Below are positions 1 to 8,816 of a stretch of DNA of 64,000 nucleotides, in pieces. Location of the stretch: contig DCIX01000032.1 in assembly GCA_002317135.1 (NCBI GenBank), positions 1-64,000 of the forward strand, written 5' to 3'. Origin of the DNA: Bacteroidales bacterium UBA1715. GTDB taxonomy: Bacteria > Bacteroidota > Bacteroidia > Bacteroidales > UBA1715. The position numbers were made by a program, and so were the translations under genes. The notes under the pieces were generated by a model. That model worked only from the letters and a program-made list of their open reading frames with translations. It was not told where the DNA came from and made no database searches. How positions within the stretch are numbered: position 1 is the first letter of the stretch; each line of letters opens with the position of its first letter.

Positions 1-290
1 GTAACGCTATTTTAGGACTAGACACTTGTGTCGAGTTTTACCTTAATAACTATCATAGAGCCCATTTTTTTGTTTTTTTACCAACATTTTCCAATTCTTC
101 ACCAACGAAAATGCTTAAAAAATGCCGTCAATTCTGAGTTTACGAGATTTATTTACTCGTGAATTTCTTGCCAACTTTTTACCAACATTTCCGTTTTATC
201 AAAATCACAAACAAAAATAAAAAATCTACAAACAATAACAAAATCAAGCAGTTACAAGCATTGGCAAATGTTGGTAAATGGTTTTGTGTA
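1..290. other. Non-coding left edge, possible attachment region of an integrated element
   Basis: No credible complete gene is visible here. The stretch lies on the 3' side of a minus-strand tRNA-Met gene, the usual side for integration of mobile elements. It holds three copies of TTACCAACATTT (78-89, 179-190, and inverted at 266-277), related pieces such as GCCAACTTTTT (170-180), and a 12-bp palindrome GACACTTGTGTC (21-32). On the minus strand 65-18 reads as a very short open frame with the residues IKVKLDT, which resembles the first strand of Bacteroidota tyrosine integrases but stops at once. The element itself, if present, would lie left of the window. Confidence 0.35.
78..277. repeat. 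Short repeated TTACCAACATTT motifs (candidate integrase arm sites)
   Basis: The 12-mer TTACCAACATTT occurs at 78-89 and 179-190 in direct orientation and at 266-277 inverted, all within 200 bases. The first two copies extend to TTACCAACATTTTCC and TTACCAACATTTCC. Clusters of short direct and inverted repeats next to a tRNA 3' end are typical of arm-type sites of tyrosine recombinases. The repeats are seen directly; the function is inferred. Confidence 0.5.
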
Positions 291-330
291 AAAATAAAAA
301 AGGACTCACAAACATTCTTGTAAGTCCTTT
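291..330 (-). terminator. Intrinsic terminator of tRNA-Met
   Basis: Arms 299-306 and 323-330 (AAAGGACT / AGTCCTTT) pair, extended by ACAA / TTGT around a 6-base loop. Read on the minus strand the stem is followed by a T-rich run. It begins 22 bases after the tRNA 3' end. Confidence 0.8.
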
Positions 331-351
331 ATTTTCAAGATTTTACCCTTG

Positions 352-425
352 TAGCGAGAGGCGGGCATGATCCGCCGACCTCATGATTATGAATCATGCG
401 CTCTAACCAGCTGAGCTACCTCGCC
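352..425 (-). tRNA. tRNA-Met (anticodon CAU)
   Basis: On the minus strand the sequence from 425 down folds as a tRNA. The acceptor stem is GGCGAGG with TCTCGCT, with G-T pairs at both ends. The D arm contains AGCTGGTTAGA. The anticodon stem is CATGA / TCATG around the loop TTCATAA, and the T-arm stem is GGCGG / CCGCC. The anticodon is CAT, so it is elongator Met by default; an Ile-lysidine type cannot be excluded from sequence alone. CCA is not encoded. A terminator follows at 330-291. Confidence 0.9.
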
Positions 426-584
426 ATGATTTTTAAATCGCTTGCAAAAGTATAAATAAATTTTACTTGAACAAGACTTAAATCAGAAAAATTACATTTT
501 TATTTGAAAAATTAACTGTTCCCTGAAAAACAGACAGTTTTATTCTTTAGCAAAAAGTGTGTACATTTGTAAAAACTATCTTAC

Positions 585-1622
585 ATGAGAAAAAAAGCTT
601 TATTTATTGGCGGAACTGGCACCATCAGCACTGCTATATCTTCCGCAGTTGCGGCTTCCGAAGAATGGGAACTGTATGTAATTAACCGAGGAAACAGAAA
701 TGATAAACTTCCTTCTAATGTACATTGTATTACTGTACAAGATATTAATAACGAAAAAGATATTGCAGACAAACTAAAAGGTCTTCTATTTGATTGTGTA
801 TGTGATTTTATTTGTTTCTGCAAAGAACAAATTGAACGTGATTACCGTTTATTCAATGGTAAGACTAAGCAAATGATGTTTATCAGTTCGGCTTCGGCTT
901 ACCAAAAACCTCTGGAAAATCATATTATTTCCGAAAGTACTCCGCTGGCAAATCCATACTGGGAATATTCACGAAATAAAATTGCCTGTGAACAATTTTT
1001 AATTGAAAAATACCGTGAAGAGCAATTCCCAATCACTATTGTACGACCAAGTCATACATACGACGAACGTTCTATTCCTCTTGGCGTACACGGCAAAAAC
1101 GGAAGTTGGCAGGTTGTAAAACGTATGCTCGAAAATAAGCCGGTAATCATCCACGGTGATGGCACATCGTTATGGACATTCACACACAATAGCGATTTTG
1201 CAAAAGGTTTTATCGGACTTATGGGAAATCCACATGCAATTGGCGAGGCATTCCACATCACATCCGGAGAATCGGTTACATGGAACCAAGCATACCAAGC
1301 AATTGCCGACGCTCTTGGAGTTACATTAAAACCTTATCATGTATCATCGGAATTTCTTGCTGCTGTAAGTGATTATGATTTCACAGGAAGTTTGATTGGC
1401 GACAAAGCAAATTCAGTCATATTCAACCTTGACAAACTTAAACGTGTTGTTCCAAACTACAATCCAACGATACGCTTTGACCAAGGAGTTCGAAAAACTA
1501 TTGAATACGTTCTATCTCATCCTGAATATCAAAAAGAAGACAAAGAATTTGACCAATGGTGCGACAACGTTATTGAAACACTTGAGCAAGCAAAAAGAAA
1601 CATACAACCATTGAAAAACTAA
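585..1622 (+). CDS. NAD-dependent epimerase/dehydratase (extended SDR family)
   Basis: The 345-residue protein has an N-terminal Rossmann fold with the nucleotide motif GGTGTIS near residues 9-15. A catalytic Tyr-x-x-x-Lys lies in WEYSRNKIACE near residue 127, with an active-site Ser in FISSASAY. The family acts on nucleotide-sugars or related substrates; this subgroup resembles atypical CSP41-like members, and its substrate cannot be read from sequence. A -7 box TACATTTG at 562-569 precedes the ATG by 15 bases. The gene ends 4 bases before the GH43 gene, so the two are probably one transcript. Confidence 0.85.
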   Translation: MRKKALFIGGTGTISTAISSAVAASEEWELYVINRGNRNDKLPSNVHCITVQDINNEKDIADKLKGLLFDCVCDFICFCKEQIERDYRLFNGKTKQMMFISSASAYQKPLENHIISESTPLANPYWEYSRNKIACEQFLIEKYREEQFPITIVRPSHTYDERSIPLGVHGKNGSWQVVKRMLENKPVIIHGDGTSLWTFTHNSDFAKGFIGLMGNPHAIGEAFHITSGESVTWNQAYQAIADALGVTLKPYHVSSEFLAAVSDYDFTGSLIGDKANSVIFNLDKLKRVVPNYNPTIRFDQGVRKTIEYVLSHPEYQKEDKEFDQWCDNVIETLEQAKRNIQPLKN

Positions 1623-1626
1623 CAGA

Positions 1627-3177
1627 ATGAGACGATTTATAACATCACTTTTATTTTGTGCAACAGTTATATTTTGTAACGCACAACTATTTAACCCGAT
1701 AATTTCAGGAATGGCTCCAGATCCAAGCGTATGCCGTGTTGGTAACGATTATTATCTAGTAAACAGCTCATTCATACAAAATCCCGCTATTCCCATCTAT
1801 CACAGCACAGACTTGGTTAATTGGAAATTAATAAACTATGCGGTTACAGAAGCTAACGGACTCGACCTTAGCAAAGGTGAAGGAATGTATGCTCCAACTA
1901 TCCGATACAACGAATTCGACAGTACATTCTATGTTATCTGCACAAATGTCGGCGGCGGACAGAATTTCATTGTCCACACTAAAGACCCATACAAAACATG
2001 GAGCAATCCAATTTGGTTGACTAACCCAAGAATCGGCATAGACCCTTCTCTATTTTGGGACAAAGATGGAACATGTTACTTGCAATGTACGGGCGATAAT
2101 AATATTATACAAATTGTCATAGACCCAAAAACAGGAGAAGAACTTTCGTCTTTTCATTATTTAACAGACGGACTTGGTGGCCGCTACCCAGAAGGACCAC
2201 ACATGTATAAAATCGGAGATTATTACTATTTAATGATTTCTGAAGGTGGCACTGAATTCGGACACCACGTAAACATTTTCAGAAGTGACGACATTTGGGG
2301 ACCATTTGTTAGCTGCCCTTCTAATCCTATTCTTTCGCATACCGGGAAAAATGCTCAATCGAACTCCATCCAATGTACAGGCCATGCCGACATGGTTCAA
2401 GCACACGACGGTTCATGGTGGATGGTTTTCTTGGCAACACGCCCTATTGGACAATTCTACCCTCTTGGACGAGAAACATTCCTTGCACCAGTAGAATGGA
2501 AAAACAATTGGCCTATCGTTAACAAAAAAGGAACAATCTTAGAGAAAGAAGTAGAAATAAATACGATACCTTCATCGTCTAACAAATCGAAATATCAAGA
2601 ACAAACAACAACCTTATATAGTTTTGTGCACGAAAAACTTTCCCTTGACTGGAATGCGTATAGAGTATCACCATACACTGTAGCAAAACACACGTCGGAC
2701 GGCATCGAAATAAAGGCAAGCAATACCTACGATGCCTTCATCGGCATACGACAATACAGTTATTATATGAGTACCGAAACAAAAGTGAGCATTGCAGGTT
2801 TTGAAGGCGAAGCTGGTCTATGTGTGCATCACGACGACGGGAAACGATATAATCTGGCTCTCGTAAGAGAAAACGGCAAAGCATTTGTTCAATCAGAATG
2901 CATAATAAACAACATGCACCAAACAAAACGAATAGAAATAGACAGTAAAACCCACACAATTGAACTCAAAATAGATAGTAAAAAAGAGCTATACTATTTC
3001 TATTTTTCTACAGATAACGGAAAAACATGGACAGAAATAGAAAAAATGGATGCATACTTTCTTGCCGGCGGATTCTCTGGTTTGCTAACTGGATTATACA
3101 CAGGTAAAGGATCAGCGACATTTAGTTTATTTGTTGCAAAAGACAACGATTGTCATTGTATATCAACCCGATTTTAA
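1627..3177 (+). CDS. Secreted GH43-family glycosidase (beta-xylosidase/arabinofuranosidase-like)
   Basis: The 516-residue protein begins with a signal peptide (about 1-19, ending CNA-Q). The five-bladed propeller of GH43 follows, with the three family carboxylates visible: general base Asp32 in MAPDPS, Asp139 in GIDPSLF, and general acid Glu189 in YPEGPH. The C-terminal third (about 330-516) fits the beta-sandwich domain of beta-xylosidase-type GH43 enzymes. It probably cleaves xylo- or arabino-oligosaccharides in the periplasm. No SusC/SusD pair is adjacent, so it is not in an obvious polysaccharide utilisation locus. It follows the SDR gene with a 4-base gap. Confidence 0.85.
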   Translation: MRRFITSLLFCATVIFCNAQLFNPIISGMAPDPSVCRVGNDYYLVNSSFIQNPAIPIYHSTDLVNWKLINYAVTEANGLDLSKGEGMYAPTIRYNEFDSTFYVICTNVGGGQNFIVHTKDPYKTWSNPIWLTNPRIGIDPSLFWDKDGTCYLQCTGDNNIIQIVIDPKTGEELSSFHYLTDGLGGRYPEGPHMYKIGDYYYLMISEGGTEFGHHVNIFRSDDIWGPFVSCPSNPILSHTGKNAQSNSIQCTGHADMVQAHDGSWWMVFLATRPIGQFYPLGRETFLAPVEWKNNWPIVNKKGTILEKEVEINTIPSSSNKSKYQEQTTTLYSFVHEKLSLDWNAYRVSPYTVAKHTSDGIEIKASNTYDAFIGIRQYSYYMSTETKVSIAGFEGEAGLCVHHDDGKRYNLALVRENGKAFVQSECIINNMHQTKRIEIDSKTHTIELKIDSKKELYYFYFSTDNGKTWTEIEKMDAYFLAGGFSGLLTGLYTGKGSATFSLFVAKDNDCHCISTRF

Positions 3178-3206
3178 TACATTTACCCCAATAAAAATCT
3201 AACGAT

Positions 3207-3788
3207 ATGAAAAAACACATTTCTTCCCTATTCATCTCTATTTGTATAGCTTTAGGATTTTCAAGTTGTAACTACAATTCACTTGTAGAAAAACAAGAAA
3301 GCGTAAACAGCGCATGGTCTAACGTAGAAAACCAATACCAACGTCGTATGGATTTGATTCCTAACCTTGTAAATACGGTAAAAGGTTATGCCAGCCATGA
3401 AGAAAAAACACTAAAAGAAGTTACCGCTATGCGTGCGCAAGTTGGTCAAATCAAAGTAAATGCAGAAGATTTAGACGAAGAGACTTTGGCAAAGTTCCAA
3501 AAAGCACAAGAACAATTAAGCCAAGGAATTGGAAGACTATTGGCTGTAAGCGAATCATATCCTGACCTTAAAGCAAACACTAACTTTTTGGAATTACAAG
3601 CACAATTAGAAGGTACAGAAAACCGTATTGCCGTAGAACGCCGTAATTTCAACGAAGTTGCCAAAGAATACAACACTGAAATAGCAAAATTTCCAACTAT
3701 GATTTATGCAGGTTGGTTTGGCTTCAAGAAAAAACCTTATTTCAGTGCTCAAATGGGCGCAGATGTTGCTCCAACTGTTGAATTCTAA
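3207..3788 (+). CDS. lemA: LemA family lipoprotein
   Basis: The 193-residue protein has a lipoprotein signal with a lipobox ending at Cys21 (GFSSC). The conserved LemA helix follows, including QRRMDLIPNLVNTVKGYA near residues 46-63. LemA proteins are membrane-anchored coiled-coil proteins of unclear role. They are very often paired with a TPM-domain protein, and that arrangement is seen here with the next gene 23 bases downstream. The family call is strong; no biochemical function can be inferred. Confidence 0.93.
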   Translation: MKKHISSLFISICIALGFSSCNYNSLVEKQESVNSAWSNVENQYQRRMDLIPNLVNTVKGYASHEEKTLKEVTAMRAQVGQIKVNAEDLDEETLAKFQKAQEQLSQGIGRLLAVSESYPDLKANTNFLELQAQLEGTENRIAVERRNFNEVAKEYNTEIAKFPTMIYAGWFGFKKKPYFSAQMGADVAPTVEF

Positions 3789-3811
3789 TCCACTAAGACA
3801 CAGTCATTGAT

Positions 3812-4933
3812 TTGAAGCGATTTGTTTGCATACTATTCGCTTGTTGTACCGTTTTTCTTGCCTTTTCTCTTACGTTACCAGAGAAAACAGACAAGATGGT
3901 CAATGACTATGCACATCTACTATCGGAGCTACAAATTTCAGAATTAGAACAACGTCTTGAAGCATTTTCGGACACAACAAGCAACCAAATCTGTATTGTA
4001 ACGCGTACTGATTTAGAAGGTTACGAAGCAGCAGACTATGCACAACGATTATTCGATCATTGGGGAATTGGCAGTAAGAAAAACAACGGCGTTCTCGTTC
4101 TAATAAAACCACGAAACGAACACGGTAGCGGAGATTTTTTCATTGCCACAGGCTACGGAGTCGAAGGTGTACTTACCGATGCGGTTTGCAAAAACATCTT
4201 TTTAAATGACGTATTGCCTATTCTAAAGGAAGAAAATTGCGATTATTATCAAGCAATTGTAGCAGCCGTTAATCGTATTATTCCTCCTCTCAATGAAGAA
4301 TATCACGAAGCATTTAATGCCAAAGACGAAAAAAAATCACCACAAGAAACACCACCATTACTAATTGTTATCGTAACAGGAATTGTCGGTTTTGTATTGT
4401 ACAAAATCTTCCCATCCAAAAAGAGACAAGCATGTTCTGCAATATCTAACGCAAACACATTACAAGAACTACAAACGGCAATAGATAAAGCAAGAGAATT
4501 ACAAGTAAAAGAAAAAAGAATAGAAAAGGCTCGTTCCAAAATACCAAACAGAATGTTTTCTCTCCTACGAAAAGCAAGTACTCCAGAAGTCTTTAGTTCC
4601 ATAGCGTCGAACGCAACAGCAATGGGTGTAAATGCAGGAGAAATAATGGCATTAGAGTTCCAAATGAAAGACAATACTTTACAAGAAGTACAAGACTGCC
4701 GTAGCAGATACGATTTATATTCAAGACAAGCACGGGCACGAGCATTTGGGAACAATGAAAACGATATACAAAAAGCAACAGCCATTGCTTTAGCGGCTAT
4801 TGCCGCTATGGCTCTTGCCGCACGTCGAAACCGTTCTTACCACGGCTCTGGATTTGGAGGAAATAGCGGAGGGGGTTTTGGTGGATTTGGAGGAGGACGT
4901 TCCGGTGGCGGAGGTGCAGGTGGCAAATTTTAA
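3812..4933 (+). CDS. TPM domain protein (YgcG/Psb32-like) with Gly-rich tail
   Basis: The 373-residue protein has a signal peptide (about 1-20) and a TPM domain (about 28-160). A transmembrane helix lies near 183-203, followed by a charged helical part. The C-terminal tail (from about 344) is almost wholly Gly, Ser and Phe, a hallmark of YgcG-type proteins. The start is an unusual TTG at 3812: the codon just before it is an in-frame TGA (3809-3811), and the signal peptide begins right at the TTG. TPM proteins are linked to membrane protein repair or phosphatase activity, not proven here. It pairs with lemA upstream. Confidence 0.88.
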   Translation: MKRFVCILFACCTVFLAFSLTLPEKTDKMVNDYAHLLSELQISELEQRLEAFSDTTSNQICIVTRTDLEGYEAADYAQRLFDHWGIGSKKNNGVLVLIKPRNEHGSGDFFIATGYGVEGVLTDAVCKNIFLNDVLPILKEENCDYYQAIVAAVNRIIPPLNEEYHEAFNAKDEKKSPQETPPLLIVIVTGIVGFVLYKIFPSKKRQACSAISNANTLQELQTAIDKARELQVKEKRIEKARSKIPNRMFSLLRKASTPEVFSSIASNATAMGVNAGEIMALEFQMKDNTLQEVQDCRSRYDLYSRQARARAFGNNENDIQKATAIALAAIAAMALAARRNRSYHGSGFGGNSGGGFGGFGGGRSGGGGAGGKF

Positions 4934-4970
4934 CAATTAAGCATAGTATAGATTTCAGCCTTATACATTA

Positions 4971-5004
4971 TATATTTGCATAATACTATTTTTTGATATA
5001 TTTG
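4971..5004 (+). promoter_or_regulatory. Tandem -7 boxes upstream of topA
   Basis: Two exact TAnnTTTG boxes (TATATTTG at 4971-4978 and 4997-5004) precede topA by about 100-130 bases. Clear -33 TTTG partners at the normal spacing are not visible. Confidence 0.45.
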
Positions 5005-5101
5005 CACCATTGATTTTTGTAACGATGTCATTCACTTGATTTCAAGCAAAAAATCAATATAATTTGTAAAATTTGCAACATATTAAAAGAAGAATTGCGA
5101 C

Positions 5102-7594
5102 ATGACAGAAAATTTGGTAATAGTCGAATCTCCTGCAAAGGCAAAAACTATTGAAAAGTTCTTGGGCAAAGATTTTACAGTAATGTCTAGCTACGGACAC
5201 ATTCGCGACCTTGAGAAAAAAGGCTTGGGAATTGATGTAGAAAAATCATTTGCTCCACTTTACGAAATCTCGGCAGATAAAAAGAAATTGGTTGCCGATT
5301 TGCGAAAAGCTGTTAAGGAAACAAAAACAGTATGGCTCGCATCCGATGAGGACCGTGAAGGAGAAGCTATTGCTTGGCACTTAGCCGAAGTTTTAAAATT
5401 ACCAGTAAAGTCTACAAAGCGTATCGTATTCCACGAGATTACCAAAGACGCTATTCTTAATTCTTTACAAAATCCTCGTACTATCGACCTAAAACTTGTT
5501 GATGCACAACAAGCTCGTCGTGTACTTGATAGATTGGTAGGTTTTGAACTTTCGCCAGTGCTTTGGAAAAAGGTTAAACCACAACTTTCTGCAGGTCGTG
5601 TACAATCTGTTGCCGTTCGTATCATTGTTGAACGCGAACGCGAAATCAACGCATTCAAATCAGAATCTTCGTATCGTGTTGTTGCAGATTTTGTTACAGA
5701 ATCAAAAGGGAAAAAATATACATTCACTGCTGAATTATCAAAACGATTCAATACACAAAAAGAAGCAGAGTCATTTTTAACAAAAGCAAAAGATGCAACT
5801 TTTGAAGTAGTTTCTTGCGATAAGAAACCAAATTCAAGACGCCCTGCTCCACCATTCACAACATCGACATTACAACAAGAGGCAAGCAGAAAATTCTCGT
5901 TCCCTGTTGCTAAAACAATGCAAATTGCACAGCAATTATATGAATCAGGTTTCATTACATATATGAGAACTGACTCGGTGAATCTTTCTGCCTTGGCAAC
6001 CAATACGGCAAAAAAATTCATTACAGAGAATTTTGGTGCAAATTATTCAAAAACTCGTAAATATTCTACAACATCGAAAGGTGCACAAGAAGCACACGAA
6101 GCTATTCGTCCTACTTATGTCGACAATGAATTTGTATCGGCAAATGCCGACGAGCAACGCTTGTATGATTTAATACGCAAACGTACACTTGCTTCTCAAA
6201 TGGTTGATGCACAAATAGAAAGCACAACCGTTACAATCGCAAGCAAAGACCTTCCAGGTTGCACATTCTCGGCAAAAGGTGAAGTCATTACTTTTGACGG
6301 TTTCCTAAAAATGTATATGGAATCAAAAGATGACGATGCAGCTGAAGAAGATAGCATTGTATTGCCAGATATGACTGTTGGTGCTGTGGTAAATACCAAA
6401 TCAATAACTGCAACAGAACGTTTCACACAACATCCTCCACGATATACAGAAGCGACATTAGTACGCAAACTTGAAGAATTAGGAATTGGTCGTCCATCAA
6501 CATACGCACCTACAATTTCAACTATTCAAAAACGTGGTTATATTGTAAAAGAAGATAGAAGCGGTAGCAAACGCCAATTTATAAAATTGGAATTAAAAGA
6601 TGGCAAAATCGCATCTATTAAATCTTCTGAAAATATTGATACAGAAAAGAATAAGTTATTCCCTACTGATATTGGTATCGTTGTAAACGATTTCTTAATG
6701 AAGTATTTCGAAGGAATTATGGACTATAATTTCACAGCTTCTGTGGAACAAGAATTCGACGAAATTGCATTAGGAAAAATCGATTGGGTTAGTATGCTTA
6801 CCAAATTCTATAATCCATTCCATACGCAAGTCGAAGACACAATGGAAACGTCTGAACGTGGTAATGGAGAAAGAGTTTTAGGTATCGATCCAGAAACAGG
6901 TAAACAAGTGTCTGTTCGTATCGGTCGATTTGGCTCTATGGTGCAACTTGGTAAACAAGAAGATGATGAAAAACCAACGTATGTTGCCTTAGACAAGGCT
7001 CATCAAATAGAAACCATAACTCTTGACGAAGCATTACAACTTCTTCAAAACGGTAACGACGGTAGACTTCTTGGCGTACACCCTGCAACTGGCAAGAACA
7101 TCTATGTAAAAAATGGTCGTTTCAGCCAATTTATACAAATGGGTGAAGCTGATGACAACGAGAAGAAAACTGCATCGCTATTAAAAGGTCAAAATCCAAA
7201 GACTATAACATTAGAAGATGCACTAGTTTTATTGGAATTACCTCGTACGGTTGGAGAATTCGAAGGAGAACCTGTTGTGGCAAACATTGGTCGTTTTGGA
7301 CCATTCCTTGCACATAAAGGAAAATTCATTTCTCTTAAGAAAAATGATCCAGACGCGTTCTCTGTAACAATTGAAGAAGCAGAAAAAATCATCATACGCA
7401 AACGTGAAACTGACGAAAAACGTAGCATAAAAGATTTTGCAGAAGATACGAATGTAAAAGTTCTTCTTGATAGATGGGGACATCCTTGTGTTCTTTACAA
7501 GAAGAAGTATTTCAGAATTGCAAAAAATGTTGATCCTGCAAAACTTACATTAGAGCAATGCTACGAAATTGCTGATGTGAAAAAAACGAAATAA
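5102..7594 (+). CDS. topA: DNA topoisomerase I (type IA)
   Basis: The 830-residue enzyme relaxes negative supercoils by transient single-strand cleavage. The N-terminal TOPRIM domain begins LVIVESPAKAKTIEKFLG and contains SDEDREGEAI near residue 80. The catalytic Tyr287 lies in GFITYMRTDS. The C-terminal part (about 590-800) carries several repeated topoisomerase C-terminal modules with GRFGxF-type motifs (IGRFGSMVQLG, NGRFSQFIQMG, IGRFGPFLAHKG) instead of Cys4 zinc ribbons, the usual Bacteroidota form. The stop TAA overlaps the next ATG by one base, indicating translational coupling to the arginase-like gene. Confidence 0.98.
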   Translation: MTENLVIVESPAKAKTIEKFLGKDFTVMSSYGHIRDLEKKGLGIDVEKSFAPLYEISADKKKLVADLRKAVKETKTVWLASDEDREGEAIAWHLAEVLKLPVKSTKRIVFHEITKDAILNSLQNPRTIDLKLVDAQQARRVLDRLVGFELSPVLWKKVKPQLSAGRVQSVAVRIIVEREREINAFKSESSYRVVADFVTESKGKKYTFTAELSKRFNTQKEAESFLTKAKDATFEVVSCDKKPNSRRPAPPFTTSTLQQEASRKFSFPVAKTMQIAQQLYESGFITYMRTDSVNLSALATNTAKKFITENFGANYSKTRKYSTTSKGAQEAHEAIRPTYVDNEFVSANADEQRLYDLIRKRTLASQMVDAQIESTTVTIASKDLPGCTFSAKGEVITFDGFLKMYMESKDDDAAEEDSIVLPDMTVGAVVNTKSITATERFTQHPPRYTEATLVRKLEELGIGRPSTYAPTISTIQKRGYIVKEDRSGSKRQFIKLELKDGKIASIKSSENIDTEKNKLFPTDIGIVVNDFLMKYFEGIMDYNFTASVEQEFDEIALGKIDWVSMLTKFYNPFHTQVEDTMETSERGNGERVLGIDPETGKQVSVRIGRFGSMVQLGKQEDDEKPTYVALDKAHQIETITLDEALQLLQNGNDGRLLGVHPATGKNIYVKNGRFSQFIQMGEADDNEKKTASLLKGQNPKTITLEDALVLLELPRTVGEFEGEPVVANIGRFGPFLAHKGKFISLKKNDPDAFSVTIEEAEKIIIRKRETDEKRSIKDFAEDTNVKVLLDRWGHPCVLYKKKYFRIAKNVDPAKLTLEQCYEIADVKKTK

Positions 7595-8721
7595 TGGAGC
7601 TCAAATTTCTTTGTGAACCATACTACAAGAATGCCGAAGATGTCCAAAACATGGAAATTCTTCCTTGTTCCACTTACAACGAACAAGATTTGGCTTCGGC
7701 AGATGCTTTTCTAGTAGGTTACAAAGAAGATAGAAATTCTGACAATATCGGTTGCGAAACGGCTGCAGATATAGTTAGACAACAGTTGTATGCATTACAC
7801 AAGACATCAAAACCGTTACGCATCATTGATTTGGGTAATTGCAAAAAAGGAGCTACAGTAGCAGAATCTTACGAAAACCTTCGTCTTTGTATGCAAGAGC
7901 TTGCCACATACGAAAAACCTATAGTTATTGTTGGCGGCACACAAGAAGCTGTTTGCTATACAACCAAAGCAAGCTTTCGTTCTGTTTCATTCCCATCGGC
8001 AGCATTCATCGATGCAAAAATCGATTGGGATAACGACAAAGATGATTTCTCTAACAGAAACTATCTAACACGAATAGCAGAGGAATTCCCTCTATTGCGA
8101 ATTAGCCATATTGCAAACCAAGAATATCTTTCCTCAAAAGATGCTTTTATATGGCTTTCAAGCCATTGTTTTCCTTCATTCCGCTTAGGAGACTGTAATG
8201 CAACAATAGAGCGTTCAGAACCATACACACGCGATGTTCAACTTGTTTCCTTCGACATAAATGCCATTCGTTACTCCGATAGTCCGGCAGGAAGAAATGC
8301 CAACGGATTATATGCAGAAAAAGCTTGTCAAATAGCATGGAATTCAGGATTTTCGCCTCGACTAAACACATTCATTCTTTCTGAATATAATCCTCAAAAA
8401 GATGTGGACGGTATTTCCGCTCAACTTTGCGCAGAAATTATCTGGCACGTATTTGACGGAATTGCTCAACGCATACCTGAAAGTGCTGATTTCAACGAAG
8501 ATAGTTATCTAAAACATTTTGTACACAACTCCGTACTGCCACAAGATATCTGCTTTTACGAATCACTCATCTCAAAAATGTTTTGGGTAGAGGTTCCTAT
8601 TGGAACGACAAACAAAAAACGAATTATTCCTTGCTCACAAGAAGATTTTGAACTTTTCAAGGCTGGTTTTATTCCCGACATTTGGATGATAGAATTCAAT
8701 CGACTACTTAAAATCCAATAA
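7594..8721 (+). CDS. Arginase/formimidoylglutamase-fold protein with degenerate metal site
   Basis: The 375-residue protein follows the order of motifs of the ureohydrolase fold, but most manganese ligands are replaced. GGDHS is GGTQE (114-118). DAHxD is DAKID (140-144), keeping Asp140 and Asp144 but not His. DxDxxD is DINAIR (221-226), keeping only Asp221. It is therefore unlikely to be a working binuclear-manganese hydrolase. It overlaps topA by one base. From family knowledge, a topA plus arginase-like pair is common in Bacteroidota and in some lineages sits beside T9SS core genes, which suggests a structural or regulatory role (inference). Confidence 0.75.
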   Translation: MELKFLCEPYYKNAEDVQNMEILPCSTYNEQDLASADAFLVGYKEDRNSDNIGCETAADIVRQQLYALHKTSKPLRIIDLGNCKKGATVAESYENLRLCMQELATYEKPIVIVGGTQEAVCYTTKASFRSVSFPSAAFIDAKIDWDNDKDDFSNRNYLTRIAEEFPLLRISHIANQEYLSSKDAFIWLSSHCFPSFRLGDCNATIERSEPYTRDVQLVSFDINAIRYSDSPAGRNANGLYAEKACQIAWNSGFSPRLNTFILSEYNPQKDVDGISAQLCAEIIWHVFDGIAQRIPESADFNEDSYLKHFVHNSVLPQDICFYESLISKMFWVEVPIGTTNKKRIIPCSQEDFELFKAGFIPDIWMIEFNRLLKIQ

Positions 8722-8782
8722 CAAAACACACCAAATTCTTGAATAACTATATATTCTAAGCACTCGCATAGTGCTTATTTTT

Positions 8783-8790
8783 TACCTTTG
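8783..8790 (+). promoter_or_regulatory. -7 box of the AsmA-like gene
   Basis: TACCTTTG matches TAnnTTTG exactly and lies 27 bases upstream of the ATG at 8817. No good -33 element is seen. Confidence 0.45.
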
Positions 8791-8816
8791 TACTATATAT
8801 TATTTCGATTTTAGAT

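Noticed and set aside
5260..6021. 253-residue minus-strand frame inside topA
   Set aside because: It is a shadow of topA in another frame, without family features of its own.
7594..8721. Working arginase or formimidoylglutamase
   Set aside because: His and Asp metal ligands of all three motifs are largely replaced.
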